Shown here: piece by piece, positions 23,065 to 38,000 of the stretch
Numbering within the stretch: the first letter of the stretch is position 1
Layout: every line of letters starts with the position of its first letter
Origin: Flavobacterium sp. HTF
GTDB taxonomy: Bacteria > Bacteroidota > Bacteroidia > Flavobacteriales > Flavobacteriaceae
Direction: 5' to 3'
NCBI RefSeq assembly: GCF_003105115.1
Contig: NZ_QETH01000001.1
Coordinates: 1 to 64,000 of the forward strand
DNA length: 64,000 nt
Position numbers and translations under genes: made by a program
Notes under the pieces: model-generated
What the model was told of the DNA's origin: nothing
Seen by the model: the letters and a program-made list of their open reading frames with translations, nothing else
Database searches by the model: none

Positions 23065-26000
23065 ATGAGAAAACCTACTATTAACAAAGTATTATTAGCA
23101 ATTGTCTTTTTGCTGATTAGTCATGAGTTTTTTGGCCAGACGCCTGTCGTTCCTTTTAAAACGAGGTATGATAATTCTATTAAAGGTGATATGCTTTTGA
23201 TAGGAAACAACATTCTGAGCCAGCATAAAACGAATAATTATAATACGACCGGTACAGCTAATAACGATATTGGCAACATGGTTAATGTCGATATTGATAC
23301 GGATAATACTACTGTAAATTCCAGTAGTGCCGACTTGATCGTTCCAAGTAATACAGGTTGTTATAAAATTGTTTATGCAGGATTGTATTGGAGTGCCGTA
23401 GTAAAAGGTTCGGCAGCTATTGAAGATGTTAAATTCAAAGTTCCAAATGCTACAGCATACGAAAATATAAAAGGAACAAGAATTTATTATCAGAATGCAA
23501 CAAACGGAAAAACAAATTCCTATGCTTGTTATGCTGATGTAACTTCTTTAGTTAGTGCTCAGGGTACTGGTACTTATACGGTGGCGAATGTTTCAACTCT
23601 AACAGGAGCAAGACCGAATGAAGAAGGTCTTTCTGCAGGTTGGTCTTTGTTTGTGGTTTACGAAGATCCAAAACTGCCTAGTAAATATATTACGTCTTTT
23701 GATGGTTTTAGTATTATCAGTAGTACAAACAACTTAACAATTCCGGTTTCAGGATTTAAAACTATTCCTAGCGGACCGGTTCGTGCTAAATATGCGTTTA
23801 GTGCAATTGAGGGTGACAGACCTTACTCAGGTGATTTCCTTCAAATCAACGGATCTACTATTGGAGCAACGAATAATGCCGGAACTGCTATCCGTCCGTC
23901 AAATAACTTTTTTAATAGTACTGTTTCTTATATAAATACAGTAACAAATACACCTGAACTTTTTACTAATCGTAATCCTAGCAGTAGTAATACATTAGGT
24001 TTTGATGCAGGAATTTTAAATATACCGAATCCCGCAACTACAGGAAATCCGGGAGGAAGTGTTATCAAAAATGGTGATACTTCTGCTAATATCCGTTTAG
24101 GAAGTAACTTAGATATTTATTATTTCTATTTTAATGCTTTTGCCGTAGATATTATTGAGCCAAAAATTGTACTTACCAAAATCGTAAAAAATGATAAGGG
24201 AGTTGAGATTGGAGGCCAGAATGTTACTTTAGGGCAAAAATTATCTTATGAAATTGGTTTTCAAAATACAGGTAATGATAATGCAACATCTTTTACCATC
24301 CGAGATCAATTGCCTATAAATATTATTTTTAATTATCCTGCCGATCTTGGTCCGTTACCAACAGGAGTAACCGTTCAAAGCTATAATGCAGCGACTCGAA
24401 ATATTGTTTTTAACGTTAATAATTCAGTAGTAAAAGTTGGTGACCCGGTTAAAACAATTACTTTTAATGTACAAGTAGTTCCGGATTGTAGTATGTTGAG
24501 CGAAGCTTGTTCTAACAGTATTGACAACTCGGCTTATGCAACATACAAAGGAACATTAAACCCTACCTTTACAATTTCTGATGACCCGAGTGTTAATACC
24601 AACACGGGTTGTATCCTTATACCAAAAGCGACTAACTTTTTAGTTGGTGTTGATGGCTGTAAATTTTCTGCAAACGTTACTTTATGTAAGGATGATGTTG
24701 ACTTGGTTGCAGCAAATGGCTATTCAGATTACACATGGTATAGTGATGCTGCTCATACTGTAGTAATTGGAAAAGGACAAACATTAAATGTAAAAAACCC
24801 TGGTACTTATTATGTTTACAATTTAGCTGCGGCACCTTGTAGATCAATCTACCAGGAATTTATTGTTACACGATTTGGTAATACAGCGACAAACCCGGTA
24901 ATTGCGTCTGCAGATGAGGTAGTAACTTGTCCTGATACCGGAAAACCATTTCCAAATATTTACTTATGTGGAAATAATGCATCGAAATTAATTAAAACAA
25001 ACATTACAGAAACTACTTCATCAATTGTTTGGGAAAAATTAGATACGGCAATTTGTCCTAGCAATAATAAACTTTGTCCGAACGAAGACAAAGACTGTAC
25101 CGGATGGAGTCATGTTTTTACAGGACCTGACTACTTAGCAAATACAGCAGGACAGTATCGTTTAACAATAAATTATGCAGGTGCTTGTTTCAACCGTTTT
25201 TATTTTAATGTTTACGAAAACAAATTAAATGCGACTGAAACACATACTGATATTACTTGTTCTAAAAATGGTAGTATTACTGTAGGTGGTGTTCCGAGCG
25301 GTTACGAATATGCAATTAGTGCAGATCCTAACGGTGCAATTGGAACTTACCAGCCAAGTAACATTTTCTCTATCGCAACTCCGGGATTTTATACAGTTCA
25401 CATCAGACAAATTGGTGTTACTACAAACCCTTGTGATTTTACAATTCCTGGAATTCAAATCAGAAACAGAAATCTTACCATTACTAAAACGGTAACGAAT
25501 GCTTTATGTTCTGACGGTAAAGGATCAATTGATGTTGCTGCTAATAATGTAGATGGACAATATTTGTACAGAATATATAATGGTACTACACTGGTAAACA
25601 GTTTTGGGCCAACAAATGACAGCCATTATGTTTTTCCTAATTTAAATCCTGGTATAAACTATTCAATTGAAGTTTATAGCGGAAATATTACTATTGCAGG
25701 AAATACGGTTACAAGCGATTGTAAGGTTGTAGAGACTCAGGCGTTACAGGCGGCTCCGGCAGCAATCAGCGCTACGGCAGCTTTAACTGTTCCGCTTACA
25801 ACTTGTAGCGACGGAAAAATTGTTGTTACTACAACTGGAGGAACTGCACCTTATTTTTATTTTGTAAACGGATCTACTACTTTCGAAACATCAAACGAAA
25901 TTATTGTTACCGCACCAGGTAAATATGATATAGTAGTTGTAGATTCTAATAACTGTAGTACTACAACATCTATTACTGTAACGGCAAATCCGAAACCGGT

Positions 26001-29000
26001 TTATACAGTAACAAAAACAGATATTAATTGTAGTGGTGAAAAAACACAAATTACAGTTAATGTAACAAATGCCAACGGATATACTTTAGAATATAGTATT
26101 AATGGTGGTACATTTACAACCAACCCTGTGTTCCCTAATCTTTCAGGCGGTACTTATAGTATTGTAGTTAGATATACTTTATTAGGAACAACTTGTACAG
26201 ATCCTGCTACATCAATCACAATTACTGAACCGGCAAATGCATTATCAGCATCTGCAGGAGTTTCAGAATTAGCAGGTTGTGACCCTTCCGGAAACGGTTA
26301 TGGTAAAGTTCGTATCACTAATCCTCAGGGAGGAACACCTCCATATACTTACAGTTTTGACGGAGGTAATATCTATGGTCCTTCTAATGAAGCTTATGTT
26401 GCGGCCGGAACTTATACTCTTTATGTAAAAGATTCAAAAGGTTGTGTATACAGTATGCCTGGAGTTATTTTAGATCCAAAACCAGCTGATCCTACAATCG
26501 CTGTTGGTGCTCCTGTATTTAATTGTAACGGAACAGCAACTAGTACAGTTACGGTAACAAACGGTGGTGGAGCAAATTATACTTACGAATATTATTTAGA
26601 TAACGTATTAAATACAAATACTCCTTCGAATGTTTTCTTAAACGTTCCTTCAGGATCACACACCGTTAGTGTAAAATATACTTTAGTTTCTGTACCAACA
26701 TACAGTAACTTATTAATAGAAAACTTCGGTTCTGGTTCACCTACAACGTCTCCTGGTATTGCATCAGCTTATTGTTTCAATGACCAGAGAGTAAATCCTC
26801 CTTATACATGTTCTCTAAACGGAAATCCAACACGTTCAGTTGAAGATAATCAGTACTCTGTTGCTAGTTTCTTCTGGAGAAATGATACAGCATGGTTCCC
26901 ATTTAAAGATCATACTACTAATGGAGTTGATGAAAATGGAAGATATTTATTAGTAAATATCGGTTCTGCTGCAGGTCCTTACGGAATTTTATATAGCAAA
27001 CCTATTGTAGATGTTATTCCTAATCAGCCGGTAATGGTTGATTTATATGTTGCCAATTTATTAAACCAGGGCAAGGATGGTGCAGCTCCGATTGTAAGAT
27101 TTGAGCTGGTTAACAGTGCTGGTGTAGTTGTTGCAACACAGGATACAGGAAAAATTGCAGAAGCTTCAAATGATCCAAACAGAACAAAATGGGTACCTAT
27201 CAACCTTTCATTAAACCCGGGTAACAATACAAACCTAACATTCAGAATTCGTTCAGGAAGTGTTGACTACGGAGGAAATGACCTGGTTATTGATGATATC
27301 TGGGTTCGTCAGATTCCAAAATCATGTATCAGTCAAAAAGATTTCCCTATTGTTATTGACAGCAATAAAGCATTTAGTGCTTCTATCACAGGATTTAAAG
27401 ATCTTACTTGTGCTGGTTCTAATAATGGAGAAATTACTATTGCAGCTCAAAACTTTAATCTTCCTTACGGATTTGATTATTCATTAGATAACGGTACAAC
27501 TTGGGTTAACTCAAAAGTATCTCCTGTAACAGCTACAGGATTATCAGATAAAACATATGCGATAAGAGTTCGTTTTGATTCTTCAGCATCTAGTTGTGTA
27601 TTCCCATTCTCACAAGTAATCAAAGCGCCATCTGCCTTGACGGTTACAGCTCAGGTTACGGCACAGCCAACTTGTACAAATGGTGCTTCTATAACAGCAA
27701 CAGCTAATGGAGGAACACCTAATTATCAATACGAATTAAGACAGACAAATGGTGTTACAGTTGTAGTTCCGTTCCAGTCATCTAACGTATTTACCAATGT
27801 AGCTACAGGATCTTACACAGTAGTGGCTAGAGATGCTAATTCATGTTCATCTCCGGCTTCAGTACGTGTTGATATCAATGCTCCAAATTTACCAACGGCA
27901 TCTTTGGCAGCAAGTTCAGATTTATGTTATGATACAACAAACCAATCTACACTTGTAGTTACAGCTACAGGAACAGGAACTTTAACATATAGTTTGGATG
28001 GAGCACCTGCTCAAAATTCTAATACGTTTACAAATGTTGGTCCTGGTACACACAATGTAGTAGTTAGAGATAGTAATAACTGTACTGCAACAGTAAGTAA
28101 TATTGTTATTGCACCAGAATTAAAAGGAAGTGCAGCAATTTCTAAAACATTAGATTGTACTACATCTCCAGATGCTTCAATAACAGTTACAATTACTGGC
28201 GGAACGGCTAATTTTACCTATAAAGTTAAAAGAGGAACAGGATCTTACGGTTCTAGTGTAGCAGTAACGGGAACATCATTTGTTTATCCGGCGCCAGCTG
28301 CTGATCTTTATACTTTTGAAATAACAGATTCAAAAGGCTGTGTTACAACAACCAGCGCAACTATTAATCCTATCACAAATCCAACGGTAACGGCTTCTAA
28401 AGTTGATGCTACCTGTAACGGTGCTTCAACAGGATCTGTACAATTAGTTGGTGCAGGTGGATCAGGAGGATATACCTATAGCTTTAACGGAAGTGCAACT
28501 TTCATAGCTCAGTCAGATTATTCAGGATTAGCAGCCGGAACTTATTCTTACCAGGTAATGGATAGTAAAGGATGTAAATCTGCTGTAGGAAGTATAACAA
28601 TTACGCAACCAACAACTTTAACAGCTACTGCAACTGCAACAACATTTACATGTAATGCATCAAATGTAAAACAGGCAGCTACTGTTACAATAGCTGTTCC
28701 AACTACCGGAACGGCTCCTTACGAATATAGTTTTGACGGAGGTACTGTATTTACAAGTACACGTACTTTATCTGTTACCGATAATGGTACCAACCAAACT
28801 ATTTCTTATGTAGTTAAAGATGCTCAGGGTTGTAAAACTCCGGTTCAGACAATTACAATAAACAGATTAAACCCACCTACGAATTTAACATTCAGTGCTG
28901 CAAATGTTACTTGTACAGCGACTACAACAACAGTTACTGCAACAGCTACAAATGGAGTAGGTGCATTAACATATTCTATCACGTCACCTGCAGCATCTGT

Positions 29001-32000
29001 TGCTACGAATACTACAGGTGTATTTGCAGGATTAGCTGCAGGAACTTATAACTTTAAGGTTACCGATGCTAACGGATGTTATTTTGAAAAACCTTTTACA
29101 ATAAATGCAGTAACACCAATTGATGTTGCAGCTAATAAAACAAGTGATGTTTTATGTAAAGGAGGAAATACAGGATCTGGTACTTATACCGTTTCCGGTA
29201 ATGCAACAGTTGGAGCTTATACGTATACATTAAGCCCAAATACTGCTACGATTACAAAAGCGGGTAATGTCCTTACATTAACAAATGCTACAGCAGGTAC
29301 TTATACAATTCAGGTAACCGATAATGCTACCGGATGTCAGGCTAGTAAAGCAATCACTATTACTGAACCTGCAAATGCATTGACTTTTACTACAACTTCT
29401 ACTAATGTAAGTTGTAATAATGACAATTCACAAATTACGGTTACTGCTACTGGCGGAACTCCAAATTATACTTACGGTTTTGCGAAAAACCCATCAACTG
29501 TACCAACAGCTGGTTATGCAAACAGTAATGTACTAACAGTAGATACAAATTCAGGTGTTGATGTAACATGGGATGTTTATACGAAAGATGTAAACGGATG
29601 TGTTACTAAAAACACGGTTACGATTGCTAAAGATAATTTACCAACAGTAACAGCTACAAATAATAACCAATGTACAGGTACTGGAAATACATTTAATATT
29701 ACAGCAACCGGAACAGGATTAGCTCCACTACAATATAGTATTGACGGAACAAATTTCCAGTCTTCAAACATATTTAGTGTTGCAGCAGGAACATACACAG
29801 TTACAGTAAAAGATAAAAACGGATGTACAGCTACAACAGCTGCAGCATTAGTTATCTATCCAAGATTAACTGCTGTTGGTTCTGTAACCAAAGAATTAGA
29901 TTGTACAGTTTCTCCAAACGCTACTATTACAGTAACAATCACAGGAGGAAAAGGTCCATTTACTTACACTTCAAGAAAAGGAGCCGGAGCAACAAGCGCA
30001 CCAAGTGCTTCACTTGCAGGTCCAACATTTACATTCCCGGTTACTCCGGCAAATGCTGATACCTATACATTTGTTATTACAGATGCAAACGGATGTCAGA
30101 CTACTGCAGTAACAAAAGTAGACCCAATCACAAATCCAACAGTTACAGCAGTTCCAGTAAATGCTAGTTGTAATGGAACTGCAGATGGTTCAGTAACCCT
30201 TACAGGTGCAGGAGGATCTGGTGGATTTACTTATAGCAACAATGCTACAACAGGATTTACTACTGATGCCATTTTTGATGGATTAGCAGCAGGTTCTTAT
30301 ACTTTCTATGTAAAAGACAGTAAAGGATGTACAGGTTCAGTTGCAGTTGTAATTGGTCAGCCAACAACTTTGGCAGTAACAGTTACAGCAGTACCATTCT
30401 CTTGTAATACTTCAAATGCAAAAGTAGCAGGAACAGTTACTATTAATGTAACGGCAGGAACAGGAACTGCACCTTATCAATATAGCTTCAACGGAAGCGG
30501 ATTCAGTGCAAATAATGTATTGACATTAAACGATAACGGAGCTGATCAGCCATATACATATGCGGTTAGAGATGCAAAAGGATGTCCGGTTACAGGTTCA
30601 GGAACTTTATTGAGATTGAATCCTCCGACAGATTTAACTTTTGCTTCACCGGCAGTTACATGTAATGCTACAACAACAACAGTTACTTTAACAGCTGTTA
30701 ATGGTGTTGGTACATTACGTTATGAGACAGTTGCTCCTTCGTTAGTAATTATCCCAAAACAAACTTCAAATGCTTTCGCAAACCTTGCGCCTGGAACTTA
30801 TACATTCAGAGTTACAGATGCTAATGGTTGTTATTATACTGAAGCTTATATTGTAAATCCGGTTACTCCGATTTCAGTTATCAGCAATAAAACAAGCGAC
30901 GTTTTATGTAAAGGCGGAAATACAGGATCAGGAACTTATACCGTTTCTGGTAATGCAACTGCCGGAGCTTATACTTATACCTTAACTCCAAATACAGCTA
31001 CAATTGCAAAAGCAGGTAATATCCTTACCTTAACAAACGCTGTTGCCGGAACATATACAATTCAGGTTACTGATTCAGCTACAGGATGTACTAGTTCTAT
31101 AGGGCTTACTATCGGTGAACCGGCAAATGCATTAGGAATTACTTCTGCTGTTGCTACAAACGTAAATTGTAATAATGACAATTCACAAATTACGGTTACT
31201 GCTACTGGCGGAACTCCAAATTATACTTATGTTTTCGCGAAAAACCCATCAACTGCTCCATCATCAGGTTATGGAAACAGTAATATACTTACAGTAGATA
31301 CTAATTCAGGTGCTGATTTAGTATGGGATGTTTATGTAAAAGATGCAAACGGTTGTATCGCTAAATCTACTGCAACGGTTATTCTTGACGCAATGCCTTC
31401 AGTTACTGCAGTGGTAAACAACCAATGTACTGGTTCTGCAAGCACATTTACAATTACCGCTACAGGAACAGGATTAGCTCCATTAACTTACAGTAAAGAC
31501 GGAACAAATTTCCAGACTTCAAATGTATTTAGTGTTGCTTCAGGAACTTATACTATTTATGTAAAAGATAAAAACGGATGTATTGCTTCAGCTCCGGCTG
31601 CTACAATCGTTTACCCTCAGCTAACAGCTGCAGGTACCGTTACAAAAGAATTAGATTGTACTGCTACTCCAAATGCGACTATTACAGTTACAATTGGCGG
31701 AGGAAGAAGTCAGTTTACTTATACCGTTCAAAAAGGTGCAGGTACGCCAAGCGCAGCAAGTGCTCCAATTGCAGGTCCGACATTCACTTATTCAGTTACA
31801 CCTGCAAATGCAGATACGTATACATTTGTTATAACAGATGCAAACGGATGTTCAAAAACTGCGGTAGTAACTGTTGCCCCAATTACAAACCCAACAGTTA
31901 CAGCAGCACAGACAAATGCTAGTTGTAACGGAGCTTTAGACGGTTCTGTAACCCTTACAGGTGCAGGAGGATCAGGAAACTTTACTTATAGCAACAATGC

Positions 32001-35000
32001 TACAACAGGATTTACAGTAAATCCAACGTTCACAGGATTGGCTGCAGGTGCTTATACTTTCTACGTAAAAGACAGTAAAGGATGTACAGGTTCAGTAGCT
32101 GTAACAATCACACAGCCACTAACTCTTGCAGCAACAACTGTTACAGTTCCATTTTCATGTAACACTACTAATGGAAAAGTGGCAGGAACAGTTACTGTTA
32201 ATGTAACAGCAGGAACAGGAACAGCAGGATATCAATATAGTTTTAACGGAGGCGGATTCGGATCAAATAATGTATTAACATTAAATGATAACGGAGCTGA
32301 CCAGCCTTATACTTATATCGTTAAAGATGCAAAAGGATGTACCGTTTCTGGTTCAGGAACTTTATTGAGATTAAACCCTCCGACAGATTTAGCTTTTGCT
32401 TCACTACCAGTTACATGTACTGCTACAACAACAACAGTTACTTTAACAACTACTAATGGTGTTGGAACTTTACAATTTGAAACTATTGCACCATCTCCTG
32501 TAATTATTGCAAAACAAACATCTAATGCTTTCGCAAACCTTGCGCCTGGTACTTATATGTTTAAAGTTACAGATGCCAACGGATGTTATTATACAGAATC
32601 ATATACTATTAACCCGGTTACTCCGATAACTGTTTTAGGTAATAAATTAAGCGATGTATTGTGTAACGCAGGAAACACAGGATCTATCAGATATACTGTT
32701 TCTGGTTTTGCTACAACATACAGCTATACAATCAATGGAGGAGCTCCCGTTTTGGCTCAGACTTCTCCAACCATTAACCTGACAAACCTGGTTGCAGGAG
32801 CTTATGCTATCGTTGTTACTGATAATGCAACAGGATGTACAGCTAATGAATCAATCACAATTAGTCAGCCGGCAGCTGCTTTATCAGCAACTTATGCTGC
32901 TATAAATGGAAATTGTTTTGTATCAACATCAGAAGTTACAGTTACTCCATCAGGAGGAACACCAGTTTACAGATATTCATTTGTACAGGACGGTTTACCA
33001 GCTGGAGCATATTCAAATAATAATAAAGCAAACTTAGACCCGGCAGTTAGTCTAAACTGGGACGTTCATGTAATTGACGCTAACGGATGTACATTTAAAT
33101 TAGATATTACAATTACAAAAGATGCTGTTCCTACTGTTACAGCTTCGGCTACAGGTCAGTGTTTTGGAGTTGGAACATATACAATTACTGCAACTCCCGG
33201 AACAGGATTAGTTGCACCGTTAACGTATAGTATAAATAATGGTGCTTCATACCAGACAGGTAATACTTTCCCAATAACTACTCCTGGAAACTACACCATT
33301 AAAATTAAAGATGGTAACGGCTGTACTGCTGACAGTAATGTTGTTATTGTTGATAATAAGCTAGGTTTAACAGCAGTATTGGATAAAGACATTACTTGTT
33401 CAGTCCCAACAGCTGCTCAGGTTACTTTAACACCAAATGGAGGAACGGCTCCTTATACATACGAGTATAAAGAAGCAGGTGATCTAACAGAAACTGCAAT
33501 GGCTAGTAATGTATTTAATACTACGGTTGCTGGAAGTTATACTTTCACAGTTACAGATTCAAGAGGTTGTATATTTGTAACTACCACTCCGGTTATTATA
33601 ACCACTCCGGTTAATCCTGATATTACGAATGTTGTTCAGACTCAGTTTATTTCTTGTTATGGGGATACAAATGCGGCTATTTCTATAACTATTGATAATA
33701 CTGCTGGACAAGCTCCATTTGTATATACTGTACTGAATACTACAACTGGTGTAAACTATGGTACTCAAACATCTGGTTTAGCAGCAGGTAATTATATAAT
33801 TACTGTTAGAGATGCAAAAGGTTGTACAGATACCTTCCCATTTCCTATTGCTCAGCCAGCTGATATTGTTGTGGTTCATCATGCAGTGCCAATTACCTGT
33901 ACTGGTGCTGGTGTTTCTAAAGGGTCAGTGATTGTTGACAGCGTTGTTGGAGGAGTTGGTCCTTACAACTATTTTGTAACAGGTGTTAATGGATATAATC
34001 AGTCTGAATTAAATAACCTTGGAACTACTTCTGTAAATTTCAATGTTGTAGACTTTGGTTTATACCAAATTAATATAGTAGATGCTAACGGATGTTCTAA
34101 ACTAATTCAAAATGTATTAGTGGCATCTCCGCCTGAAGATTTGGATATTACTGTAACACCGCCACCTGCAGATTGTTCTAGTCTGGGTTCTGCTGTAGTT
34201 GCAATTGGAGCATTATCTACTAATATTACAGGTAATGGACCATTCCACTTTGCAGTGTACACAGGTCCTGGAATGACTTACACTTCGCCAACTACTTTAC
34301 CATGGTATAATGAAGATGTTTTAGGAACTCCGGGAAGTAAAAAAACAACTATACCAAACTTATTACCAGGTGTTAAATACACTTTCATTGTACATGATGC
34401 CGGAACAGGTTGTTACTATTATGAAACAGCTCAATTCGCTATTCCAACAAGTTCAACATTAACTACAAGTGCGCTTGTGGCTAATAATGTTACTTGTAGA
34501 GGAAGTGCTAACGGAAATGTATCTTTTGCTATTAACAGCGTTTATCCAGCAGCAACTCCGGTTAGTTATGAGATATTAAATTCTCAAACATTAGTTTCAA
34601 CCGGAATTTCAGGTACAGGATCTGTTCCTCCAAATGGAACATTGAATGTGACTAATTTAGGACCATTATCTTTTGGTAATTATATTGTTGTCGTAAGAGA
34701 AACGGCTGGTGCAACTCATGCAGGATGTAGTATTGCAACTGTTCCGTTTAATATTACTCAATCTGCAATTGATTTATCTATTACAGCTTCTGTTTCTAAA
34801 AATGCAAATTGTAACCCTAATTCAGGAGTTATAACTGCCATTGCAAAAGATGGAACTGCTCCATATACATACCAGTTATTGCTTGCTACAGCTCCGGCTC
34901 CAACGGCTGTTAGTGCTGGTTGGGCTGCAGCTAATACTTTCAACAGAAATGCAGGAAATTATATTGCATATGTAAAAGATGCTTATGGTTGTATTAAACA

Positions 35001-38000
35001 AGTTTCAATTACATTAGATAAAGATGCAGACCCTACAATTACAGCCCCGGCTTTAATTTGTTATGATGGAAATCCATTTACATTTACAATAACAGGAACA
35101 GTAGATCCTGCAATTGTTGGCGCAGCAACTTATAGTGTAGACGGAAGCGTTTTCCAAACAAGTCCGACCTTTACATTTAATGCTCCGAAAGTCTATACTT
35201 TAGCAATTAAAGATGGTAACGGATGTATTGCAACGACTACTTATGAAGTGAAACCGCAATTACAATTAGCTGCTAATTTGACAAAAGAATTAGATTGTAC
35301 AGGTACTCCAAATGCAACAATTACTTTGACTGCTACTGGTGGATACAACACACTTTACACTTATGAATATTCTGTAAATGGAAGTGGTTTCACTACTATG
35401 CCTTCAAATGTACTTTCAACAAGCGTTTTAGGAAATTATGTTTTCAGAGTAAGCGATGCGAAGTTGCCTTTACCATCATGTCAGGCTACTGCAACATTCA
35501 CTTTAGACCCAATACCGGCTACACTTTTCACAACAGTACAAGCACCGGTTAAATGTTTTGGAGGTGCAGACGGTACCATTACAGTTAATGTAACTACTGG
35601 CGTTGGTCCTTATCAATATCAATTAGATGGCGGAACTTTCCAGACATCAAATGTATTTACAGGATTAGCTGCAGGAACTTCATATATCATTACGGTTAGA
35701 GATAGTAAATCTTGTCTTTACCCAAGTACACCAATAACTATTGTACAGCCAACTGCATTAACTGCTACTTCAACTCTTACAACTCCGTTGACTTGTGCAA
35801 CAGGAAATGTACCAACTAAAGCGTTGGTTACTGTAACAGGTGCAAATGGTACTCCAAACTATTTATATAGTTTTGATAATGGTGCTACATACACAAGCAC
35901 AAATACATATGAGGCTTTTGCCGGAACAACATTTAATGTTCTTGTCAAAGATGCTAACGGATGTATATTTACTCTGGTAAATGGAGTTGACATCCCGGCT
36001 TTAAATCCTCCAACTATTACAAATATTACCGGAACACCAGTTTATTGTAATCCAGTAGCCAGCAGAACAAGCACTGTTACTATTACAACGACAAATGGTG
36101 TTGGTACATTAGCTTATGCGATTTTATCACCAGCTAGTGCAACAACAAATGTTTCGGGAGCTTCATCAGGAATATTTACTTCATTAGATCCTGATACTTA
36201 TTTATTCGAAGTAACAGACGATAATGGTTGTAAAGATCAAAAATCATTTACTGTTGCTCCGGTAACAAATATTACAATTTCCGGTGAACTAGTAAACAAT
36301 GTAACTTGTAACGGAAACGCTAATGGTGCTGTGAAATTCACAGTTGCTAATTATGCAGGAGGTTATACAGCTACATTAACTGCAGGAACAGGTACATTAA
36401 CTCAAACAGGTAATACTGTAAATGTTACAGGTCTGGTACCGGGAACTTACACAGTTGAGGTAACTGATGCTATTACAGGTTGTATTAATTCAACTTCTGT
36501 AAATGTTACTCAGCCACCAGTTTTAGCGATTACTGTAGTTTCAAATGTAAATGCAAATTGTAACATCGGTGCTAAAGTTGAAGTTGCAGCAACAGGAGGA
36601 ACACCTAATTATGTTTACGCATTCGTTAAAGACGGGGTAACTCCTCTTGCAGGCGATTACACTAATGTTGCCAATGCAGTTTTAAATGCTGCTGATGCAA
36701 ATTGGGATGTTTACGTAAAAGATGCTAATAATTGTACTCAGAAAGTTGATGTAGTAATTGCTACAGATGCATTCCCAACAATCAACTCATCTGCAGGATT
36801 ATATTGCTACACTGGAGGACCAGTACCAATTACGATCACAGGAACTTATGTTGGAACTCCAACATACAGTATTGGAAACGGATATCAGGCGAGCCCTAAC
36901 TTTGTATTGAACGCACCAGGAAACTATATGTTCTATATTAAAGACGGTAACGGTTGTATCGTATCAAGACCATATACATTAAACCAGGAATTAAGATTAG
37001 ATGCTACGCTGACAAAAGATTTAGATTGTACAGGAGCAGCAACTATTACATTATTGGCAACTCAGGGAACACTTACTTATACAGGTTTCGAAGTTGACTT
37101 TAATGGAGGTGGATATACTGCTGCTACATCACCTTACACTGCAACTGCTGCCGGAACTTATACTTTCAGAGTAACAGACAGTCAGGGATGTCAGTCACTA
37201 TCTATTCCGGTAGTAGTAACACCAATAACAACTCCAACTGCAACATTTACACAAACAAATGTTAGTTGTATCGGAGGAAATACAGGAAGTATAATTGTTA
37301 CGGCTGCTAATGGTGTTTTACCATATCAGTACAACATTAACGGAGGAACATTCCAGACTTCTAATATATTCACAGGATTAACTGCAGGAACTTATAACAT
37401 TATCGTAAGAGATGCTAAGCAATGTACATCTGTAGCTATAACAGCTACAATTACACAGCCAACAGCTCTTGCAGCAACAGCAGTTCTAACGCAGGGATTA
37501 ACTTGTAGCAGTACAGGAAATGCTACTCAGGCAGCAACTGTTACAGTTAATGTAACTGCCGGGACAGGAACAGCTCCTTACCAATACAGTTTCAACGGAG
37601 GAACAAACTATGGTACAGCTAACACGTATACTACGTTTAACGCTGGTACAGTAACAGCTTATGTAAAAGATGCTAACAACTGTATCATTGCAGTACCGGT
37701 TACAATCACTATTCCGGCATTGAATCCGCCGACAAATATGGATATTAACGGTACACCAATTTATTGTGCTCCGATTGCAAACACTACAAGTACAGTTACA
37801 ATTAGTAATGTAATTAACGGTGTAGGTTCACTTCAGTATGAGATTCTTTCTCCAGTTGCAGTGGCTAAACAAGCAAGTGCAGTATTTACAGGATTAACTC
37901 CTAATACCTACTTATTCCAGGTAACAGATGCTAACGGATGTACATATCAGGAATCTTACGTTGTGAAACCGGTTACGAATATTTCAGTTTCAGGTCAACT

